NCBI RefSeq assembly: GCF_027596085.1
Contig: NC_072460.1
Span: 11,017,326-11,081,325, forward strand
Reading direction: 5' to 3'
Source: Anoplopoma fimbria
Lineage: Eukaryota; Chordata; Actinopteri; Perciformes; Anoplopomatidae
Length of the DNA: 64,000 bases
The position numbers and the translations under genes are program-made. Numbering within the stretch: the stretch's first letter is position 1; each line of letters starts with the position of its first letter. Positions 1 through 10,443 of the stretch are shown here, piece after piece. The notes below the pieces were generated by a model. That model did not search any database. It was given only the letters and a program-made list of their open reading frames with translations, and had not been told where the DNA came from.

Positions 1-286
1 TATTTAATCAAATAAATCTTTCTTTCTTTATAATTATAATATTTGAATCAGTTTTCACAATCTTTAATGTCATGCAACCAACACAATATTTTAAGCAGCT
101 TGAAACAATTTTGTTGTTGATATTCACTTTCTGGCTATGTAGTTGATTTTGTATCAGAACACCGTTAAGTAGAGAATGTTTGATCTCGATGAATTGATTG
201 GCATTTGTTGTCCTGTCTTCCTCCCCCTGCTTCATTATGCATCATTATACAGTCTGGTGTCGCCTTGCTGCCTGCTTTGTCTGCAG

Positions 287-297
287 ATGACTCAGCA
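287..297 (+). promoter_or_regulatory. candidate ARE/MARE core downstream of pgd
   Basis: A third ATGACTCAGCA core, about 2 kb beyond the pgd 3' end. It lacks the TMAnn prefix, so it is a weaker match than the two intronic ones. Confidence 0.25.
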
Positions 298-510
298 GCC
301 TCATCCTCCACCTGCACTGTTCTTTGCTTTAATTAAGCATTCAAGAAGAGGAATAGGTTCACAGACATTTAGTTTTCTTTAACCAATGGGAGGAATCCAA
401 ATAACAGAGTAGCAAAAACTGCAGCTCACTTGCAGTTTCTAGTATTTGAAGTGTATGTATGTGGTTAAGCGTATGAACGACGTGTTTGTTCTGCTGTGTT
501 CCCCTTCAGG

Positions 511-597
511 ATCAAAGCTCTGCCAAGAGGAGTCAAACCAGAAGGTCTTTTAAGCATCCCAGGACGGTTCAATAGAAGAAAGAAGCTATTGTAGCTC
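511..597 (+). CDS. possible terminal exon of an unidentified plus-strand gene
   Basis: A good acceptor (GTGTTCCCCTTCAG ending at 510) is followed by an open frame, ATC AAA GCT CTG, that ends in TAG at 595-597. The peptide reads IKALPRGVKPEGLLSIPGRF and then NRRKKLL. AATAAA on the plus strand at 1082-1087 could end its 3' UTR. I do not recognise the product. The rest of the gene would lie left of the window, converging on pgd. It may instead be chance, because the frame is short. Confidence 0.3.
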
Positions 598-2216
598 AGG
601 TGCACTGAGGTGAGGCTGTGTTAACTGTTTAACAGCAGCTGTGACACAGTCTTGTTAGGTATAATGTTCCTCACTGCTGTGGGGGTGAAAGCATCGCTGT
701 TTGCGTGTTTGTTTCAGCAACTGACAGAACAGCTGAGAACAATCCCCTGATGAGGCTTTAGAGAACACGGCAGGGAAAAGAGTGCTTATACACGCTCTAC
801 TATGACTAATTATTTCTTGTTCTTTCGGGGGCCGATTATGCTTCTATTAGACAGCCAAATGTACAGAGATTAAATTAAATAATGGGACTGAAAGATGGGG
901 AATGACATTAAACAAGGCTCCCCAGCCAGATGTGAGCCAGGGACTTTGAGGTTAGGCCTCAGCGCACCCAATGAAGCAGTCATACAACCCCTCATCTCAG
1001 GTTGAATGTGTCAAGGACTTGCAAACATTTTAACAAACAGATTTTCTGCTCAAACCTGAATATTTATAAGAGTCCTGAGGAAATAAAACTTTTCCTCAGA
1101 AATGACCAAGAACAATATTTTAATTAATTCCATGTTCCATTTTTATGACCCCTCAGCTTCATCTTGCGACCCATTCAAAGGGTCCACTATGACCCACAGG
1201 TTGTAAACCACTGATCCAGACTCTCTCAGAAATTGGTCAGTGTATGCAGCATAGTTCATTTTGACCAGTTGCATTTAAAGGAGCTGCTGTGTACTGTATA
1301 GTTGGACTGTTTATACAACAGAGAGAACACTTGTACAATTTAATCTCAGCAAAGAGTTCTGCAATAAACGTTACCTTTGGGATATTTCTAACATTCAGTT
1401 TTTGTTGAGACTGTAGTGCTGTAGTGTTTTTTAATTTAAATTGAATGCAATACAATAATACAGCCTTGACACTTTCTATCTAGTTGAATCAGTATGCCTG
1501 GCATAAATTCATATTTCTTCAAGTTATTGTGCTCCCTTCCCTTAATATTGTCCCTTCATGACCAAAACTGTGAAGGGTTTGCTGTCACTGTGTATAAAGA
1601 AACATGTTTCACACTCTTAGGGCCATCTGCTGGACAATCATATATATATACTGTATGTGTTTTGGTAAGTAAAAATTAAAATTAAATCTTAAGTAAAGAG
1701 GTAAAAATGAAACACCAAAGTATGGTTTAGATTTTGTACTACCTTGTCATTTGCAAGTGCCTTCAAAATTTCAAGTGTTGATTTTAAAAAGGAACATTAT
1801 CTATATAGAGAGAGAGAAAGAGAAAGAGATGGATGTAAGTATCCTATGATTTAATTCAGATGCTGATACTGGTCTTGATACAGATTTAAGATTAAAAACG
1901 TAATAATTATTTCAGTCACTTTAAAAAACAATTTATAGGATATAGTATTTTGCAGCCATAGTAGAACACTTGTGCATAGATGACTAGTGCACTTTTCAGC
2001 CTGTATAATCATACCATGTATCCACTGTATATATCCACACTTCAGACATGTATGACATGATGTATGACAGCCGTTTTAAACTGAATATCCTGTTTATGTA
2101 TCAGCCAACTTATGTCACTTGCCTGATTAAGTGCTGCACACAAACACATCTAAATCCTGTTTACGGCACCCAGAGAGTAAGGACGCAACAAGCTAATTAT
2201 AAAGGGATTGAAATCT

Positions 2217-2222
2217 TTATTT
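2217..2222 (-). terminator. pgd: pgd poly(A) signal AATAAA
   Basis: The minus strand reads AATAAA about 255 bases after the pgd stop codon, a normal 3' UTR length. Cleavage would be expected around 2190-2205; the exact site is not visible. Confidence 0.65.
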
Positions 2223-2475
2223 AGCCTAATACAGTACAGTGCAATGGTTCACCTTAATCCAGTGTTAACACCCTGAACCCTCGGCCCAACATGATTGGTG
2301 ACCATTAGCCTTATAGCCAGCACAACAGCCATAGTATCCAGATGGAGTCAACCTTTAAAAGCCACTTGATAAATAGGTTATAAAGATGGAATGTATAACA
2401 TGTTCTTCTTCTGTAACAGATAACCTCCCTTCGTCCTTGTATCCTGTTTGTTTTTGAGCGACGTGAAAACGATCC

Positions 2476-2595
2476 TTAAGCATTGTAGGATGAAGAGGAG
2501 ACATTTCCACCATGGCCGGTCCAGTTGGTGTGGATGAAATGGCCGGGGTTTGACAGCAGTTCATATGTGTGGGCTCCAAAGTAGTCCCTCTGGGC
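2476..2595 (-). CDS. pgd: pgd exon 13 with stop
   Basis: Residues 445-483 and [15 protein letters not shown] carries R447 and H453, and the tail ends VSSSSYNA as in other vertebrate PGDs. Confidence 0.96.
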   Translation of the reverse strand, partial: AQRDYFGAHTYELLSNPGHFIHTNWTGHGGNVSSSSYNA

Positions 2596-5500
2596 CTAAA
2601 AAACAACACAACAAAACATAAACAAGGTTTTACACCCATACAGAGACTCCAATGATTTATTAGACAATTGTTAAATCATTCCTCCTTCAAATTGCTTGTT
2701 AAAATACAACTAGAAAAGTGCTCTCAGTAGAGGGCAGATCTCCAGCAGAAGGTGTCTCCCTCTCCCCTCCCAAACAAAGAAGAGTTTAATGTCACTCACC
2801 CTCCAAGCTTTCTAACAGCAAGACAGTGGCAGAGATAACAAAATGTATTCATCGTGTAACTTTTGTGGATCATAACATATCGGCTTGTTTTTAAGCCTTG
2901 CCAATTTCCAGAAACGCCTTTTGCTACTGAGGTAGGTTGACAATAGTGAGGAGTCAGCAGTCAATGTTGTTAAATCAATAAATTATGTTTTTTTTAAATC
3001 TATTTTTATTGTGAAGCACTGCAACCATGTGAGGTCCTTGAGCATAACGTTATTAATGGGCAAAAATAATGTTAGGCAGATGGGTCCTGTCGTAGCGATA
3101 TTAGCCATAATTTTTTTTGCAGCCAGAAATATTTGACCTTCTCGTGTAATATGAGATTGAAAATCGACAAACTGACTATATGTATATGCTGATGAAATTA
3201 CAAAATATTTAATAATCAAGTCCAAAGACAGATGAGTAAAGTCGTTATAAACAACTGTCAGGGTCTTAAAGCCTCAAGATCCCAACACAAACGCACAACC
3301 GCTACACGTGATCTCTTTAATCCGATATGACTCCTGGCCATAAGCTCGGTGGGCTCTGCTCTGCAGCAGCAACTGTTGTCTTACCTGGAGGAGGTTGGCT
3401 GGCAGCTTTTCATGTCTGTAACCATCATAGAAGGACAGAGCTGTGGTGAAACAGGGCATGGGGATGCCATGCTGGACTCCAGTGCTGACTGTTCTGCGCC
3501 ATGACTCCTAAAAAAAGAAATGAACCAGGTTAACAACAGTTTGTTTTTTTCATGGAGGTAATGCAATATGGTGTTTAAGGGTTTGGTGTGTACATTTTTG
3601 GGGATCTATTGGCAGAAGTAGAATATAATATTAATAAGTATGTTTTCATAAGTGGATAATCACTTTAAAATAAAAATGGTGTTTTTATTACTGTAGAATG
3701 AGCCGTTTGTATCTACAGCTCTTCTCCAATGAGCCCGCTGAGTTGCACCACCATATTTCTACAACCACCAAGAACGGACAAACCAATGAGTTGACGACTG
3801 AGTTCTGCTACACGCTTGGCACACAGAAGAAGTTTCAGTTGGCTTCAATCTGAACCTCGCCACTAGATGCTGCCAACACAGTGGCCCTTTAAAACAGGAA
3901 TGGTAATATGAGGACAAGAGCAAGCTCTTTACGGGCCACTCAGTTCCTAGTAAACGAGACCTGTTTTGAGCTAGGTCTAAATTATATTCAGTCCAATCAG
4001 TCTATTGCCTTGGGTCTTAGGTCTGTAGGACAATATGTCGAGGTGGATCTGTGCAGACTCGCTGTGAACTTTAGCTTTTGGAGGAGAAGATGGAAAGTGT
4101 GATTTGTGATGTGTAGAAAAAAACCCTGCTGCTTGTTAATTAATCATGCTGCCTCCTTTGTGTTTCTCTATTTGGGTCTGTTTGTGTCTACTCAGGTGTG
4201 ATGCAAACTGTTGTTTTCTATTGGGTTGGGTTCAGGTAGGTTTTCCACATGTACGTTAATAGAAGATCTAAACCAAGAACTCTTGAATAGTCTCAATTTG
4301 AATGATGTGTAAACAATGAATAAAACCACAGTGTCATCTCCATAACAATACAGTGGAAGTTTTAAAACTACCTTCCAAAAACGCATCTCAGACAGCTGAC
4401 GATAAAGCCAACAAGTGGTGCTCTTCACTCTTTTCTTTGTAAAAGAGGAAATATTTTTTTGGGGTCTTTGTCAATGTGGGTATTGCAGAGTGATCTTTGG
4501 CCACTTCCTCCTTCTTCTTACCTGACAGTCCTGCACAGCATTACTGAAGAAAGTGTCCAGCAACAAGTTCTGCAACTCAGCGTCCCTGTCAAACGCCTCT
4601 TTGATTTTACCCAAGAAGACACTGTTGGGGAGGGTAAAGAGCAGCGTTAGCCAACAATGTTAACAGAAAAAGATTCAGCTCACAGTAAAGGGACATGTCA
4701 TTACATAACTATGCAATGTGTCACAAAAATACCATAACCAGGTTATATGGTGTCTAACTCTGCAAGTCACACTGAGTGTTATATTTGATTTGGGTTTACG
4801 CAACGTCTTTGCCAGATTACACAAAACAAACCAGTGTCACAACCATAATTTCCTCATTCTAATCACTTTACGATTTTACAGGTTGGGTAATATTTTCTTT
4901 CAATTACATTTATCCCTCTAGCAACAAAAAGAGTTCACAACCTCCTTTATAGTGCTACATTGAGACTTAAGAAAGACTTATCCCTCTTACCCTATAATAT
5001 CTATATAATAAAAGTCCTATTCCAAAATCTAAGAAATTGAATTACATCAAGAAAAACTTCTCCATTTTAGTCTTTTTGCTTTCTCAGGAAGTCTCTCTTA
5101 CACCGCCAAACCACAGTTTTCACCATCCATGTGAAAGAAACCTGTTGACATATAGTTGCACAAGGCAGCAGTGGGGCAAACTTGTGATATGGGGACACAA
5201 ATGAGGTTAAACAAACCTTCGGATGATGCAGCCTCCTCTCCACATGAGAGCGATTGCGCCGTAGTTGAGGGACCAGCCGAACTCTTTGGCTGCCTGCCGC
5301 AGCAGCATGAAGCCCTGCGCGTAGGAAATGATCTTGGAGGCGTAGAGAGCCTTGAGAGAGGAGAGTGAATATAAATCTGACATTGTGACACAATTTGTAA
5401 TGAATATTGGTCACTCTAAAAAATTTAATTTATATTCATAAATAAAACTTGTTAGTTCGCATGGTGCTTGAGACTGTTTCCGGTAATAGTTTGTTTTAGA

Positions 5501-8500
5501 CTGTAAACTAAACTGTAAACTGATTCTGATAAACTGAGAGCGTCAATCCGTCCGAAAACAGTATCAACAAAAAACATAAACATTATAACCCTCATCATGG
5601 CAGGATATATTGCAGGGCTGTTGTATTATACTTCATGAGTTTGAGCAAGGTGTACTTATAAACTGGCAAGTACACTACACTTTGTGTTCTACCTTTCTGA
5701 TGTCCTCCAGGAAGGCGGCCTTGTCGCCGCTGAATTTAACCCCCTGTGGCCCTGAAAGGCTGCGGCTGGCCTCCACTCTCTCATCCTTCAGAGAGGACAG
5801 GCATCTGGCAAAGACAGCCTCTCCTGAAACACAGATATGGAGAGAGATGGGGAGGGAGGGTGAAGGAGACGGAGGCATAGAGAGGGAAAACAAGGTAAGC
5901 TCTCTGCATGATTCATGTTATTGGAGTGTCATTTAAAAACAGAGCTCAGTAAACAGTCATTTAGATTTTTTGGAACCCTTTACAACAAATGATCACATAG
6001 GTTATGCTAGCTAAGGCCATAGCCACACCCAGGCTGCAGGAACAGCATGCTAACATCAGCATGACTCAGCAGTAGTAATAATACTGTTATTCATGCCACT
6101 ACTACCTTAGGAAAAAGGGATAGCCAGTTGGCACAGCAAAATGTCACTTAGATCTCAATATAAAAGGAAAACTGTTGGGTAAGCATGACTTGCCAAAAAA
6201 ACAGCACAGCAAGGTGATGCAACCGGCAGAGAGACAGAGAGAGAGGAACTATCCTGGTTAGGAATGTTTGCCCTATCGGGGTCAGAAATCCATCCATGCA
6301 TATTGTACCGTCCTGTCAGCCTGCTCCACACAGACTGGCACAGCTCTCACACAATGAAAGCTTTTGTAATGCCTCTATCTCTCTCTCTCCATCTCCAGAG
6401 GATCTAGAGAACTGAGAGGGATTGAGGAAACAAATGTGGGGTTTTTTTCTACTACGGCTGCAGGAATTTACTGAGGGGTAAATTTCTGCTACAAAATATC
6501 TGCATGATTGAACTTTTACTAAAGGTTTCTGATATATGTCCCATATACAAAATGTCTCTGTTTGGTAGGGCATGAGCTGATATAAAGACACCTTTTGTAC
6601 TTGATTATTATGCTCCCTGACCTTTATTTTACCCATGGCTGTTTATGAAACAGACAGCGTTACAGTCAGAGCAAAGACCAAAGCTGCAGAGAGTATCACA
6701 AATCCTACTTATGTCACCAGAGATGAGCAGGCCACTAGAAAAGCCTTCAATCTTCTTAGTGACAGCCACATATTGATCAAGTTCTCTAGAAGAAGCTCAG
6801 TTGGCCACACTGTGCGTCAGCAAAACTAAATGTTAGCTAAAACAATCATAAGGCCAACTGCTCCTCAATCTGTTGAAGCAAGTTGACATTTTAGCATGAT
6901 GCAATATAGTCTGCCACGTCACCGTGACAAACACAGTTTACTTAAAGCAGCCAGCATTGGAAGAAAAGATAGGGAAACCAGATACTTCCTCGTCTGCAAC
7001 CTCCTTTCTTCCTCTTACCGATCAGAGTCACAGGTGTGCCGTACTCCAGCGCTGAAATGGCCGTCCACTTCCCTGTGCCTTTCTGTCCAGCACTGTCGCG
7101 GATCTTGGGCAAGAGATGTGTACCATCAGAGTCCCTGTATTTAAAGATGTTAGCCGTGATCTCGATCAGGAAGGAGTCCAACTCTGTCTTGTTCCAGCTG
7201 TCGAAAGCCTGAGCGATTCAACAACAGTGTGATGAAATATAGTCATTTCATTTGGTTATACTGAACTGGCATGACACAAAAAATACTAACCAAGGTTACA
7301 ACTTAAAGCTCACCTGTGCCATTTCATCGTGGTCCATACCCAGAACATCCTTCATGAGGTGATAGGCCTCACAAATCAGCTGCATGTCGCCGTACTCAAT
7401 GCCATTATGGACCATTTTCACAAAATGACCTGCACCCTCATCTCCAACCTGCACAAGCAAGCCAATCAGAATATTCTTAGCCGACTTTACACGACAACAA
7501 CTGCTACAACCGATAAGTACATTAAACATTCAACACATATTAGCATGCTAACATCAGCATGACTCAGCAGTAGTAATAATAATACTGTTATTCATGCCAC
7601 TACTACCTTAGGAAAAAGGGATAGCCAGTTGGCACAGCAAAATGTCACTTAGATCTCAATATAAAAGGAAGCAACTGTTGGGTAAGCATGACTTGCCAAA
7701 AAAACAGCACAGCAAGGTGAGAGATATTATACAGCACTCACCCAGTCACAACAAGGTTCTCCTGTTCCGACCTTGGCAGCGATGCTCTGGAAGATGTCTT
7801 TTAAGTGTGGCCTTCAAAATAAAGCAACAGCAAGCATTTCATTGATTATCTTACTAAAAAATAGATGAATTAATCCACTCAGAGATATTCACTGTTTTAC
7901 AATGCCCAAGGTCCCACATGTGTCCAACTTTATCAGGTGTCACTCTGTTTATTTTAGCATTTCTGTGCCCTACATCCAACATCTAGCATGAAGCTGAAAG
8001 TGTGAGCTCATAAGACGTTTGTGATGACTCACCAGGCCTCTTGGTGTCCTCCCGGCATGAGTGAGGGTCCATAACGCGCCCCTTCCTCTCCACCACTGAC
8101 CCCACTGCCGACAAACAGCAAGCCCTTCTCTTTCAGACTCTTACACCGCCGCTGTACGTCAGAAACACAAATACTATGAGAATTTCCACAAACAGAAATA
8201 AAGATTTCTCTGCAAACAGTTTTCCTCCAAGACCTACTGTTGTGTCTCTGTATTCAGAGTTGCCACCATCGACGATGATATCCCCAGACTCAAGTAGAGG
8301 AACCTGAAGAAGAACAATTGCGGCACAAAGTGAATTAATGTAACTACATCGACTCAATTTTCCACAAGAGATCGGAACACAGTTCAGAATGAACTACCAA
8401 CCAGTTTGTCGATGAAGTCATCCACAGCCTGTCCTGCCTTGACGAGCAGGATGATCCTCCTGGGCTTCTTCAGCTTGGACACCATGTCCTCCAGAGACTC

Positions 8501-9145
8501 GGCTCCGATCACCTTGGAGCCCTTCGCCTCATTCTTAAGGAAGTCATGCACCTTGGACACGGTTCGGTTGTAAGCACAGACCTGTTGAAGAGGTTTGGTG
8601 AGTACTCGGTGAAAAGGGGATTAATGGAACAAGTTTTACTGCCAGAAGATATGGGGAGTGAACAGAGAAGTCATCATCTTACCACGAAGCCATGGTCGTT
8701 CATGTTCATGATGAGGTTTTGGCCCATGACAGCCAAACCAATCAGTGCAATGTCTGCTCTGAGGGGAGAAGAGGAATAATCACATTATCTGGGCGTCAGG
8801 TCTGGGACTGAGCATCAACAACGATTAAATACAACTGTCCACAACCACACTAAAAACACTTTAATGAAATGATATATTATTTATAATGCATCTTCACTCT
8901 TTTTAATACTAGCGGTTATTTTCAGCCTCATGTTCATAATTCTACTAGAAACTACAGCTGGTTAGCTAACGAGCTAACAGCTCCGTGTACACTAACAGGA
9001 TAGTAAGGTTGCTATAAACAAATGAAACGTCTAAGGTTATAAAATCTCACGTTACAATGATTTAACCACACGTATATGCCACTTCCTTCTCACTTTAACG
9101 ACTATTTAAAGAAGTAAAAACTAACTGGAGAACTTACTGAGCCAT
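2476..9145 (-). CDS. pgd: 6-phosphogluconate dehydrogenase, decarboxylating (13 coding exons)
   Basis: Cytosolic homodimer that oxidatively decarboxylates 6-phosphogluconate to ribulose 5-phosphate with NADP+ in the oxidative pentose phosphate pathway. Exons (join, minus): 9138-9145, 8683-8758, 8402-8581, 8238-8303, 8033-8151, 7742-7811, 7314-7448, 7019-7208, 5693-5823, 5217-5350, 4522-4621, 3385-3507, 2476-2595. All have GT donors and AG acceptors and sum to 1452 nt, giving 483 residues, the length of human PGD. Seen motifs: N-terminal NADP-binding GLAVMG (about residues 10-15); catalytic K184, N188 and E191 in [13 protein letters not shown]; family signature [13 protein letters not shown] (254-266); C-terminal tail with R447 and H453, which in the family reach into the partner's active site. 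Start chosen because MAQADIALIG matches the family. No break or missing catalytic residue is seen. Exon 10 has a weak GTTTGT donor. Confidence 0.97.
2596..4521. other. pgd introns 11 and 12
   Basis: Two introns (2596-3384 and 3508-4521) around exon 12. I see no further gene, RNA or clear repeat in either. Confidence 0.7.
3385..3507 (-). CDS. pgd: pgd exon 12
   Basis: Residues 404-444, [19 protein letters not shown] then [12 protein letters not shown]. Confidence 0.95.
4522..4621 (-). CDS. pgd: pgd exon 11
   Basis: Residues 370-403, [14 protein letters not shown] through NAVQDCQ. Acceptor CCCAACAG, donor GTAAGA. Confidence 0.94.
5217..5350 (-). CDS. pgd: pgd exon 10
   Basis: Residues 326-370, [14 protein letters not shown] and then [16 protein letters not shown]. 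The donor GTTTGT is weak, but the junction restores the expected reading frame. Confidence 0.94.
5693..5823 (-). CDS. pgd: pgd exon 9
   Basis: Residues 282-325, [19 protein letters not shown] through FLEDIRK. Preceded by the 1.2-kb intron that carries repeat copy 1. Confidence 0.95.
6044..6217. repeat. direct repeat copy 1 (pgd intron 8)
   Basis: This 174-bp segment recurs at 7542-7720 with no substitutions and only two small indels (AAT and GC extra in the second copy). Same orientation. It contains an antioxidant-response-type core at 6061-6071 and a TATAAAAGG stretch. I saw no terminal inverted repeat or target duplication, so the mechanism of duplication is unknown. Confidence 0.9.
6061..6071 (+). 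promoter_or_regulatory. candidate antioxidant response element / MARE
   Basis: ATGACTCAGCA fits the ARE core RTGACnnnGC, and the five bases before it (TCAGC) fit the extended TMAnn part. The reverse complement TGCTGAGTCAT is an NF-E2/small-Maf type site. Established knowledge: PGD is an NRF2 target in mammals. That this copy is bound is inference. Confidence 0.45.
7019..7208 (-). CDS. pgd: pgd exon 8, family signature exon
   Basis: Residues 219-282. Contains the 6PGDH signature [13 protein letters not shown] and starts the large all-helical domain. Confidence 0.96.
7314..7448 (-). CDS. pgd: pgd exon 7, catalytic exon
   Basis: Residues 174-218. Contains the general base/acid K184 with N188 and E191 in [13 protein letters not shown]. 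Confidence 0.96.
7542..7720. repeat. direct repeat copy 2 (pgd intron 6)
   Basis: Second copy of the 6044-6217 segment, 179 bp, lying in the intron after pgd exon 6 and ending about 20 bases from that exon's donor. The copies are about 1.5 kb apart and flank pgd exons 7 and 8. Confidence 0.9.
7559..7569 (+). promoter_or_regulatory. candidate antioxidant response element / MARE, second copy
   Basis: The same ATGACTCAGCA site with the same TCAGC prefix, carried by repeat copy 2. Confidence 0.45.
7742..7811 (-). CDS. pgd: pgd exon 6
   Basis: Residues 150-173, [15 protein letters not shown] then GEPCCDW. Its donor is only about 20 bases from repeat copy 2 (7542-7720) in the following intron. 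Confidence 0.95.
8033..8151 (-). CDS. pgd: pgd exon 5
   Basis: Residues 111-150, with [18 protein letters not shown], the substrate-binding SGGxxG stretch. Donor GTGAGT splits a tryptophan codon. Confidence 0.95.
8238..8303 (-). CDS. pgd: pgd exon 4
   Basis: Residues 89-110, including [15 protein letters not shown], part of the cofactor/substrate site of the family. Both splice junctions are phase 0. Confidence 0.95.
8402..8581 (-). CDS. pgd: pgd exon 3
   Basis: Residues 29-88. Carries YNRTVSKV, the NADP 2'-phosphate contact region of the family, and [17 protein letters not shown]. Confidence 0.95.
8683..8758 (-). CDS. pgd: pgd exon 2
   Basis: Residues 3-28. Holds the Rossmann dinucleotide-binding loop GLAVMGQN and ends DHGFV. 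Acceptor CCCCTCAG, donor GTAAGA. Confidence 0.95.
9138..9145 (-). CDS. pgd: pgd exon 1, coding part
   Basis: Only eight coding bases, ATG GCT CA, followed by a perfect GTAAGT donor. The glutamine codon is completed by the first base of exon 2. The 5' UTR lies above 9145. Confidence 0.92.
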
Positions 9146-9420
9146 GGTGCGAGGTGGATCAGGTAGTTGCAAAGTGACAGCGTTCAAATGACGGACGGGC
9201 TCCACTTCACTTCAGATTTCCTCCTCGCTCGATTTTTTACTTCCTTGTTCTTTTCAACGTCACGAGGGTGTGGAGAGGCTCGCGGAGAGTAGCCAATCAG
9301 ATGAGGGCCAGTAAACTGAAGCGATGTTGTTCCCGAATTCTCATTGGTCCAGAATCGTGAGCCGAGGTATCCGTTCTCCCATTGGCCCTTTTCGGCCGTC
9401 ACTTACAATACGTCAGCGCA
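9146..9420 (-). promoter_or_regulatory. pgd: pgd promoter / 5' UTR region
   Basis: This stretch upstream of the pgd start is richer in G, C and CpG than its surroundings. It holds three CCAAT-type NF-Y boxes: CCAAT on the plus strand at 9293-9297, and ATTGG (CCAAT on the minus strand) at 9343-9347 and 9381-9385. They are 38-50 bases apart, as in TATA-less housekeeping promoters. No TATA box is seen. The transcription start is inferred to lie around 9180-9250. Confidence 0.6.
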
Positions 9421-10432
9421 CAACCCCCAGGGAATGGGGGCCGTTTCATATCAATTGACACTATTTACACAATAAATTTAACAGAGGTATTTTCTGAACG
9501 TCTGTACGTTTAATTAAGTACAGTTTTGAGATAATTATACTTTATTTCAGAGATAAATATTATTTTCACTACTTTTATTCTGATACATTTATTCAAAATA
9601 TATAGCCAACTCACTATTACTATTTTCAGTTCTTATATGAACAATAGTGCGTAAAATACCATATATTGCTCAAGATAAAACCTGTGGCTTGTGACCTCTT
9701 ATGTAAGACCATTGTTAACTTGGGGCCTCTTGTCACATTTAAGATGTCTATTAGTTGGTTGTTAGCAGTAACACCAAAGAGTAATTTAATTTAAATAGGC
9801 CTTTATGGCCCAAAGAAGTAAAATTTAGTAAAATTTAATTTAAAAGAAAAAGCAAATATAAGAGAAAAGAAAATGACTACGAAAATGTGCAGCAGACCTC
9901 TGTTTGTACCTCTTTCCTCTCACATTAATCATTTCACTACCACTCAAGGTAGAAAACTACCACTGAAATTTGCATTACTACAGTATACATTTAACTGAAT
10001 TTTGTGAATTAATTATATTATATATATTATTATATATAATATTATATATATTCCATATGTTTCTTTTAAAACTGCTTCAATCTACATAAAACATTTTTTT
10101 TTATATGAAATTATATTGTGTAATACAGAAAAGAGTGCACTATGTTGTAATTAAGGATGGATTATGAGATAGGCCCTAACATGTGTCATGAAATGCAGAA
10201 AGGCACAATGTTGTGTAATTTATCCTTCCCAGTTGAGATCTTCAACTAATAGGGAGAGTCCCAGTCTGCTATCCATGCTGTATGTGATTTCACACAGCTA
10301 ATCCATGCACCATGCCTCATTACTGGAAATCTGTGGCAGATCACAAGAAAATGACTGTTCTAAACCAGTTTAATGTCAGAACTTCTTTACATGCATGAGA
10401 GGCAGGGAGGAGGAGAGAAATACAGATTTTTT
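9421..10432. other. pgd-KIF1B intergenic spacer
   Basis: AT-rich sequence between the pgd promoter and the likely 3' end of KIF1B. It holds a TA-rich inverted stretch near 10010-10050. No gene is seen. Confidence 0.6.
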
Positions 10433-10443
10433 TTTATTTTATT
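10433..10443 (-). terminator. kif1b: candidate distal KIF1B poly(A) signals (overlapping AATAAA pair)
   Basis: Minus strand AATAAAATAAA, the last signal before the pgd promoter. Alternatives lie at 10802-10807, 11567-11572 and 11591-11596. Confidence 0.35.

Larger units (their letters stand above)
1..2216. other. intergenic region downstream of pgd
   Basis: Apart from the possible exon at 511-597 and the ARE-like core at 287, I see no gene. Around 1149-1217 the stretch ending GGTTGTAAACCACTGATCC resembles the worn end of a common hAT-type transposon repeat. 1809-1829 is a short GA-rich run. Confidence 0.5.

Noticed and set aside
1149..1217. Fragment resembling a worn hAT-type repeat end
   Set aside because: Only one short, diverged end is visible, without a partner inverted repeat, so no element boundary can be drawn.
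6316..6829. Open frames on both strands in pgd intron 8
   Set aside because: They lie inside an intron defined by solid junctions and show no family resemblance or splice sites.
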